Source: Paenibacillus_E qinlingensis_A (lineage in GTDB: Bacteria; Bacillota; Bacilli; Paenibacillales; NBRC-103111). From it: DNA of 64,000 nt. Made by a program: the position numbers and the translations under genes. Of the stretch, positions 58,905 through 64,000 are shown one piece after another. The stretch spans positions 1-64,000 of the forward strand of contig NZ_JAVDSB010000012.1 in NCBI RefSeq assembly GCF_031455095.1. The letters run 5' to 3'. Every line of letters starts with the position of its first letter. Position 1 is the stretch's first letter. The notes under the pieces were generated by a model. That model had not been told where the DNA came from. It was given only the letters and a program-made list of their open reading frames with translations, and did no database searches.

Positions 58905-59117
58905 GATACAGGGAGAGACTGCGGAGAATGTTGGCAGCGCCGAAGGAGTAAGCCCAATGTGGTGAATCTCTCAGGCAAAAGGACCTGTATCGGACGCGAC
59001 TCTGGAGAGCTTCGAACACTCGTTAATCACGAGAGATCGGACACCCAAGGGGAAACTTAACGGTTGAGCATATAGATTCATCCGTTCTAGGCAACTCTCA
59101 GGTACAAAGGACAGGGG
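58905..59117 (+). promoter_or_regulatory. tandem glycine riboswitch
   Basis: There are two aptamers in a row. Aptamer 1 is closed by GATACAGG (58905-58912) and CCTGTATC (58984-58991) and contains GGGAGAGACTGCGG, GCGCCGAAGGAGTAAGCCC and CTCTCAGGCAAAAGGACC. Aptamer 2 (about 58998-59117) repeats the logic with TCTGGAGAGC, ACACCCAAGGGG and AACTCTCAGGTACAAAGGAC. These are the conserved J-regions of glycine aptamers. The following terminator shows it acts on transcription and turns gcvT-PA-PB on when glycine is plentiful. This leader fills most of the 58701-59215 gap. Confidence 0.95.
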
Positions 59118-59160
59118 CAAAAGGTATGTTTGTGTTGCATACCTTTTGCTCTTTTTTTGC
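59117..59160 (+). terminator. riboswitch-controlled terminator before gcvT
   Basis: A perfect 12-bp stem (GCAAAAGGTATG with CATACCTTTTGC, 59117-59128 and 59138-59149) is followed by TCTTTTTTT. Its first base abuts the end of aptamer 2, so folding of the aptamer can compete with it. Confidence 0.9.
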
Positions 59161-59215
59161 GTTTCCGGCAATAATACCAACGGAAAATCACTCGATTGAA
59201 GGTGAGGTTATACGC

Positions 59216-60304
59216 ATGCTGAAACGAACACCGCTTTTCCCGATTTACGCGGAGTATGGCGCGCGAATCATTGATTTTGGCGGCTGGGAGCTGCCCGTAC
59301 AGTTCACTGGCATTCAAAAAGAGCATGATGCTGTCAGGGGGCAGGCGGGGCTTTTTGATGTATCGCATATGGGTGAGGTACGCATTCAAGGCCCGGATGC
59401 ATTCGCATTTGTCCAACACGTCACGACGAATGATGTGTCCAAACTGGTAGAAGGACAGTGCCAGTACAGCCTCCTATGCTATCCAAATGGCGGTGTGGTT
59501 GATGATCTGCTCGTATACAAGTTCAGCGACGATGATTACATGCTCGTTATCAATGCCTCCAACATTGAAAAAGATATCGCTTGGCTGCAACAGCACCTGA
59601 CAGGTCAGGTCGAGCTGACCAACATATCCGATGAGACTGCCCTGTTAGCCTTGCAAGGACCACGGGCCTTAGACATTTTGGCTAAATTGACCGACGCACC
59701 GATTGAGACGTTAAAGAGCTTCCATTTCCTCCATGATGTCAAAGTTGGAGATGTGAAAGCGCTGCTTTCCCGAACGGGGTATACAGGTGAAGATGGTTTC
59801 GAGCTTTACGTCGATCAAAAGGATACCATCCCCCTATGGCGGAAACTGCTGGAGGCAGGAACCGAGCATGGGCTCATCCCCACAGGGTTAGGTGCTAGAG
59901 ATACGCTTCGCTTCGAAGCGCGACTTCCCCTTTATGGGCAGGAGCTATCCTCGGAGATTTCGCCGCTGGAGGCGGGCCTTTCTTTCTTTGTAAAGTTGAA
60001 TAAAGGTGATTTCATAGGACGGGACGCCCTGCTCGAGCAAAAAACACACGGAATTCCACGCAAACTCGTTGGCATTGAAATGCAAGAACGCGGCATTCCA
60101 CGTCCGCATTATGCTGTATACGCCGAAGGTAAACAGATTGGTGAGGTAACCACAGGTACACAGTCTCCAACGTACAAAACGAATGTGGGCTTAGCTTTAA
60201 TCGACTCCGCATATAGCGCCGTTGGTACGGAAGTATTCGTTGAAATCAGAGGGGCACAAGTGAAAGCTCAGGTCGTCTCTACCCCTTTTCACAAAAAGAA
60301 ATAA
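59216..60304 (+). CDS. gcvT: glycine cleavage system aminomethyltransferase (T protein)
   Basis: This is a 362-residue T protein that transfers the methylene group from H-protein-bound aminomethyl to tetrahydrofolate, releasing ammonia. Seen are DFGGWELPVQFTGIQKEHDA, GLFDVSHMGEVRIQGPDA and the catalytic-site segment LLSRTGYTGEDGFELY. The ATG at 59216 follows AAGGTGAGG by 8 nt; an upstream in-frame start at 59126 lies inside the riboswitch terminator. First gene of the riboswitch-controlled operon. Confidence 0.97.
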   Translation: MLKRTPLFPIYAEYGARIIDFGGWELPVQFTGIQKEHDAVRGQAGLFDVSHMGEVRIQGPDAFAFVQHVTTNDVSKLVEGQCQYSLLCYPNGGVVDDLLVYKFSDDDYMLVINASNIEKDIAWLQQHLTGQVELTNISDETALLALQGPRALDILAKLTDAPIETLKSFHFLHDVKVGDVKALLSRTGYTGEDGFELYVDQKDTIPLWRKLLEAGTEHGLIPTGLGARDTLRFEARLPLYGQELSSEISPLEAGLSFFVKLNKGDFIGRDALLEQKTHGIPRKLVGIEMQERGIPRPHYAVYAEGKQIGEVTTGTQSPTYKTNVGLALIDSAYSAVGTEVFVEIRGAQVKAQVVSTPFHKKK

Positions 60305-60339
60305 TCCCCGAGTCCGGGTCGGAAGGAGCACTTCTTGTT

Positions 60340-61695
60340 ATGAAACATCGTTATTTGCCTATTACGGAGCAGGATCAAAAGGAAATGCTGGATACAATCG
60401 GCATCTCCTCGATGGATGAGATGTTTAGCGATATTCCGCAGGGGGTGCGGTTTCAGGGTGAACTGCAAGTCGGGAATGCGCTCAGTGAACAGGGATTACT
60501 TCGATATATGCGCGAGTTGGCGGGGCGCAATGCGGATTTTCAGCGCTATGCCAGCTTCCTCGGCGCTGGCATCTACGATCATCACCTTCCGGTGGTGATC
60601 AATCATGTGATCTCACGCTCGGAGTTCTACACCGCGTATACGCCTTATCAACCGGAGATTAGCCAGGGGGAATTGCAGGCGATTTTTGAATTTCAGTCGT
60701 ACATCTGTGAGCTCACCGGCATGGCCGTAGCGAACGCCTCGATGTACGATGGCGCAACCGCGCTGGCCGAAGCCGGCGCGCTAGCCAGCGGCGCGACGAA
60801 ACGCAGCCGTCTGCTCGTGTCCCGCTCGGTGCACCCGGAGGCGCGCGCCGTCTTGCGCACGACCGCCCGCGGGCTGAACTTGGACGTCGTCGAGATCTCC
60901 GTGACCCCCGAAGGTGTCACGGATCTGGACGATCTCGCGTCCAAGCTCGAGAGCGACGCAGCCGCTGTCATCCTCCAATCGCCGAATTTCTTCGGCTGCT
61001 TGGAGGATCTCGCGGCTGTGGAGCCGCTCGCGCACGGCGCGGGCGCACTGCTCGTCGTGAGCGCGAATCCGCTCACGCTCGGGCTGCTCGAAGCGCCGGG
61101 GAAGCTCGGCGCTGATATCGTCGTCGGCGATTGCCAGCCGCTCGGCATCCCAGCTGCGCTGGGTGGACCGAGCTGCGGCTACTTCGCCGTCGCGGAGAGC
61201 TGGATGCGCCGCATGCCGGGGCGCATCGTGGGCCAAACCGTGGACCGCGATGGCAAGCGCGGTTTCGTGCTTACGCTCCAAGCGCGGGAGCAGCATATAC
61301 GACGTGAGAAAGCCACGTCGAACATCTGCTCCAACCAAGCGCTGCTCGCGCTTTGCGCATCCGTGTACTTGTCCACGATGGGCAAGCAAGGCATACAGGA
61401 CGTTGGCACGCTGAACGTCCGAAAAGCGCACTACGCGGCCAATCGCCTTGCCGCGTCACCTAAACTTGAGCTGCCGTTCACCGGCAGCTACTTCAATGAA
61501 TTTGCCGTCAAGCTGCCGGACGGCACGAACATCGAGGAGCTGAATCGTCAGCTCCTCCAGCGCCAAATCATCGGCGGCTACGACCTCGGCCGCGACTATC
61601 CACAGCTAGCTGGCCATATGCTAATCGCCGTTACCGAGCAACGAACACGCGAAGATATTGATGCCTTCGCAGCTGCATTGGAGGAACTCGTATGA
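60340..61695 (+). CDS. gcvPA: glycine dehydrogenase (decarboxylating) subunit 1
   Basis: This is a 451-residue N-terminal-half subunit of the split P protein, which lacks the PLP lysine and works as an alpha2beta2 complex with GcvPB. Features seen are YLPITEQDQKEMLDTIGISS, FLGAGIYDHHLPVVINHVIS and YTPYQPEISQGELQAIFEFQ. It is full length with normal motifs. The stretch from about 60750 to 61450 is much richer in G+C than the rest of the operon while remaining in frame and conserved. AAGGAG lies 11 nt before the ATG. The stop overlaps the gcvPB start by 4 nt (ATGA). Confidence 0.97.
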   Translation: MKHRYLPITEQDQKEMLDTIGISSMDEMFSDIPQGVRFQGELQVGNALSEQGLLRYMRELAGRNADFQRYASFLGAGIYDHHLPVVINHVISRSEFYTAYTPYQPEISQGELQAIFEFQSYICELTGMAVANASMYDGATALAEAGALASGATKRSRLLVSRSVHPEARAVLRTTARGLNLDVVEISVTPEGVTDLDDLASKLESDAAAVILQSPNFFGCLEDLAAVEPLAHGAGALLVVSANPLTLGLLEAPGKLGADIVVGDCQPLGIPAALGGPSCGYFAVAESWMRRMPGRIVGQTVDRDGKRGFVLTLQAREQHIRREKATSNICSNQALLALCASVYLSTMGKQGIQDVGTLNVRKAHYAANRLAASPKLELPFTGSYFNEFAVKLPDGTNIEELNRQLLQRQIIGGYDLGRDYPQLAGHMLIAVTEQRTREDIDAFAAALEELV

Positions 61696-63149
61696 ACAAC
61701 GAAAAAGCACTCATTTTTGAAATGAGCCATCCTGGGCGTGTCGCTTATTCCTTACCAGATTCGGATGTCCCCGACGTAAATATAGATGAGCTTCTGCCAG
61801 TTAAATTTCTACGACAAGTCGAGCCTGACCTGCCCGAAGTGTATGAAGTCGACGTCATTCGCCACTACACGGCGCTTTCTCGTCGCAACTTTGGTGTGGA
61901 TAATGGTTTTTATCCGCTAGGCTCATGTACGATGAAATACAATCCCAAAATCAACGAAGACGTCGCCCGCTTCCCCGGCTTCGCCCATATTCACCCGTAT
62001 CAGCCAGAGGAATCGATACAGGGCGCTATGGAGCTGCTGTACAATCTCCAACACGATCTCGAAGCGATCACCGGAATGGATCGGGTAACCTTACAGCCGG
62101 CAGCAGGTGCACATGGCGAGTGGACGGGGCTCATGATGATTCGCGCCTATCACGAAAGCCGTGGTGAACACCGTACCAAGGTCATCTGTCCCGATTCCGC
62201 TCATGGCACGAATCCTGCAAGTGCGACGGTCGCTGGGTTCCAAACCGTCACGATCAAATCCGATGAGCGCGGCCTCGTGAATCTCGACGAGTTGCGCCGT
62301 GCCGTCGGTACAGATACAGCCGCTCTCATGCTCACAAACCCGAACACACTCGGTTTGTTCGAAGAGCAAATCGTTGAGATCGCCGAAATTGTGCATGCCG
62401 CAGGCGGACTGCTCTACTATGACGGCGCCAACGCGAATGCCATTATGGGCATCACGCGGCCAGGAGACATGGGCTTCGATGTCGTCCATCTCAACCTGCA
62501 CAAAACCATGAGCACACCGCACGGCGGCGGCGGCCCTGGCGCTGGTCCTGTCGGCGTCAAAGAACGGCTGATTCCTTTTCTGCCGACGCCGCTTGTTGCC
62601 AAACGGGAGGATAACAGCTTCTACTTCGACTACAATTATCCACAGTCCATTGGTCGTGTTAAAGGCTTTTACGGCAACTTCGGCATCCTAGTTCGTGCCT
62701 ATACCTACATCCGCACACTTGGGCCAGAAGGCTTGCGCAAGGTATCCGAGTACGCCGTCCTGAACGCCAACTATATGCTAGCTCGGTTAACGCCTTATTT
62801 TGACGTACCGCATCCCCGCTTCTGTAAGCACGAATTCGTGCTATCCGGGAATCGCCAGAAGAAGCTGGGTGTACGTACACTCGATATCGCTAAAAGATTG
62901 CTCGACTTCGGCTACCACCCGCCAACGATCTACTTCCCGCTCAGCGTGGAGGAGTGCATCATGATTGAGCCGACAGAAACGGAAAGCAAACAAACCTTGG
63001 ATAGCTTCATCGACACGATGATCGCCATCGCCAAAGAAGTTGAAGAGACGCCAGAGTTGGTTAAAAATGCCCCTTACACAACCGTCGTCAGTCGGATGGA
63101 TGAGGCATTGGCCGCTCGGAAGCCGGTTCTGAACTGTACCTGCGGGTAA
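61692..63149 (+). CDS. gcvPB: glycine dehydrogenase (decarboxylating) subunit 2
   Basis: This is a 485-residue C-terminal-half subunit, which carries PLP and decarboxylates glycine onto the H-protein lipoyl arm. The PLP lysine is in DVVHLNLHKTMSTPHGGGGP, and the glycine-rich loop follows directly. Other landmarks are NFGVDNGFYPLGSCTMKYNP and PDSAHGTNPASA. The ATG overlaps the gcvPA stop (ATGA), so the two subunits are co-translated. Last gene of the operon; a strong hairpin follows. Confidence 0.98.
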   Translation: MNNEKALIFEMSHPGRVAYSLPDSDVPDVNIDELLPVKFLRQVEPDLPEVYEVDVIRHYTALSRRNFGVDNGFYPLGSCTMKYNPKINEDVARFPGFAHIHPYQPEESIQGAMELLYNLQHDLEAITGMDRVTLQPAAGAHGEWTGLMMIRAYHESRGEHRTKVICPDSAHGTNPASATVAGFQTVTIKSDERGLVNLDELRRAVGTDTAALMLTNPNTLGLFEEQIVEIAEIVHAAGGLLYYDGANANAIMGITRPGDMGFDVVHLNLHKTMSTPHGGGGPGAGPVGVKERLIPFLPTPLVAKREDNSFYFDYNYPQSIGRVKGFYGNFGILVRAYTYIRTLGPEGLRKVSEYAVLNANYMLARLTPYFDVPHPRFCKHEFVLSGNRQKKLGVRTLDIAKRLLDFGYHPPTIYFPLSVEECIMIEPTETESKQTLDSFIDTMIAIAKEVEETPELVKNAPYTTVVSRMDEALAARKPVLNCTCG

Positions 63150-63180
63150 AACGCAAATCTAAGTCACGCATCTACACGCG

Positions 63181-63228
63181 AAAAGGCTGATCCCTGAAGT
63201 AGATATCTACTTTAAGGATCAGCCTTTT
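63181..63228 (+). terminator. intrinsic terminator of the gcv operon
   Basis: Outer arms AAAAGGCTGATCC (63181-63193) and GGATCAGCCTTTT (63216-63228) enclose an inner palindrome AAGTAGATATCTACTT. It stands 31 nt past gcvPB. Confidence 0.88.
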
Positions 63229-63269
63229 ATTGTCTTTCTCGCCCTTTATCCCCAACCAGCCAATAGTAC

Positions 63270-63455
63270 GAAAAAACCGAACTAAACGCGACCAAGTCGC
63301 CTCACTTGATCGAATAGTTCGATTCGCCGAACTATTCAACCAATTTCCGAGATGACTGGCTGAAAATAGCGTTTTAAGCAGGCTAAATCGAACTACAGGC
63401 GCTTTCCCCCACAAAATCATCCTAAATAAGTAGGCAAAACCGAACTAAACGGCTC
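63270..63455. repeat. intergenic repeat-rich spacer
   Basis: The 313-bp gap between gcvPB and the next gene holds no convincing gene. AACCGAACTAAACG occurs twice (near 63276 and 63439), with a related ATCGAACTA near 63388. A 10-bp inverted repeat GAATAGTTCG/CGAACTATTC lies at 63312-63337. All share the word CGAACTA, suggesting remnants of a dispersed small intergenic element. Confidence 0.55.
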
Positions 63456-63462
63456 CGCTACC

Positions 63463-64000
63463 TCAAACCGACAGCTTCTCCACCAACTCGTGCGAAGCCA
63501 GCACAAGATCCGCCCGAATACCGCACGCATTCGGATCATCCAGCGAATGCAAGAAATGCTGAACGACGCCAGCGAAGCCTCTGCGCTCCAATACGGTATC
63601 CCAGCTGCCGAAGGTGCGCAGGCGAGGGGCAGCATTTTTATCATAAAAGACCGCTGACTCCAAATTCGTCACCTCGACGGATCTGCCGCTGCCGTGCAGC
63701 TCAACTTTTTCCAAATCAACACCGGCTAATCTCACCATGCTGTATGAGCCTGTGGCAGAACCGAAACCGAGCATACCTGATGCATGCAGCAACTTGCCGC
63801 TGTCATCTACCTGCTGATGGGAAGCCGTCACCTCATAAGGACTATCCCCTAACCAAAGTAACGTATCCAGCATGTGGATCAGATCATCATACAGCGTCTC
63901 TTTGGCGCTATGCCCCTGCAGTTTGGTACGATGCTTTACGGCTGAGGCCACATCAAACCCACCCGCTTCCTGCAACCACATCTTCGCCTCGATATATAAC
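63463..64000 (-). CDS. Gfo/Idh/MocA family oxidoreductase, partial (5' end outside window)
   Basis: This is the C-terminal 179 residues or so of a Gfo/Idh/MocA-type NAD(P)-dependent dehydrogenase. The reading frame is open to the window edge through LYIEAKMWLQEAGG, so the first ATG seen inside is not the true start. The segment ETLYDDLIHMLDTLLWLGDS is the family's conserved Asp/His catalytic-helix motif region. The following strands (MVRLAGVDLEKVELHGSGRS, NLESAVFYD) fit the C-terminal beta-sheet domain, and the ending resembles other members. The substrate is probably a sugar, inositol or a derivative; it cannot be judged from this half. Confidence 0.85.
   Translation of the reverse strand, partial: LYIEAKMWLQEAGGFDVASAVKHRTKLQGHSAKETLYDDLIHMLDTLLWLGDSPYEVTASHQQVDDSGKLLHASGMLGFGSATGSYSMVRLAGVDLEKVELHGSGRSVEVTNLESAVFYDKNAAPRLRTFGSWDTVLERRGFAGVVQHFLHSLDDPNACGIRADLVLASHELVEKLSV

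Noticed and set aside
60781..61431. 216-residue open frame antisense to gcvPA
   Set aside because: High G+C removes stop codons in all frames here; gcvPA itself is complete and conserved.

Overview
The window looks like a chromosomal segment of a Paenibacillus-type member of the Bacillota. The evidence is indirect but consistent: AGGAGG-type ribosome binding sites, frequent TTG/GTG starts, a GerPA/PF-type spore protein, YesM/YesN-type two-component regulators beside sugar ABC transporters, secreted beta-helix enzymes carrying discoidin domains, and a glycine cleavage operon with split gcvPA/gcvPB under a tandem glycine riboswitch. I saw no rRNA, tRNA, CRISPR array, prophage or complete insertion sequence.

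Region 1 (1-12.9 kb) is mostly housekeeping. It holds a 3'-truncated esterase, a YbjQ-like protein coupled to a small membrane protein, a 5'-nucleotidase-type metallophosphoesterase, a phosphonate ABC transporter whose binding protein (phnD) lies on the opposite strand from phnC and a tandem-fused phnE, a NixA-type nickel/cobalt permease, a NarL-type two-component system followed by a YcnI-like copper protein, thyA-folA, and a DJ-1/PfpI protein.

Region 2 (12.9-27.4 kb) holds two stalk-domain/NPCBM-like secreted paralogues, queF behind a preQ1-I riboswitch, a 1130-residue secreted beta-helix protein with a cre-like site, a molybdopterin oxidoreductase, sdaAB-sdaAA, and an AKR-SDR-ThuA operon. 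A frameshifted gene remnant separates that operon from a divergent AraC regulator.

Region 3 (27.4-42 kb) is one polysaccharide-utilisation locus on the minus strand. It reads sensor kinase, AraC-type response regulator, sugar-binding lipoprotein, two permeases, heparinase II/III-like protein and a large glycoside hydrolase. A separately transcribed, cre-associated secreted GH28/GH49-like protein with three discoidin domains follows.

Region 4 (44-57.5 kb) is a second carbohydrate locus. It has an LplABC-type oligosaccharide importer, a GHL6-like hydrolase, a membrane-anchored AraC regulator with a perfect cre match in its leader, and four overlapping minus-strand genes: aldo/keto reductase, a 650-residue protein of unknown family, a fuconolactonase-like amidohydrolase and a mutarotase-like protein. 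A divergent AraC regulator stands beside them. Together these four suggest uptake of an oligosaccharide followed by oxidation of a free sugar to a lactone and then an acid. This is the best candidate for an undescribed pathway here.

Region 5 (57.6-64 kb) holds a sulfite-oxidase-type molybdopterin protein, gcvH, and divergently the glycine riboswitch with gcvT-gcvPA-gcvPB. A Gfo/Idh/MocA oxidoreductase runs off the right edge.

All family calls were made by eye from the sequence, with no database search.
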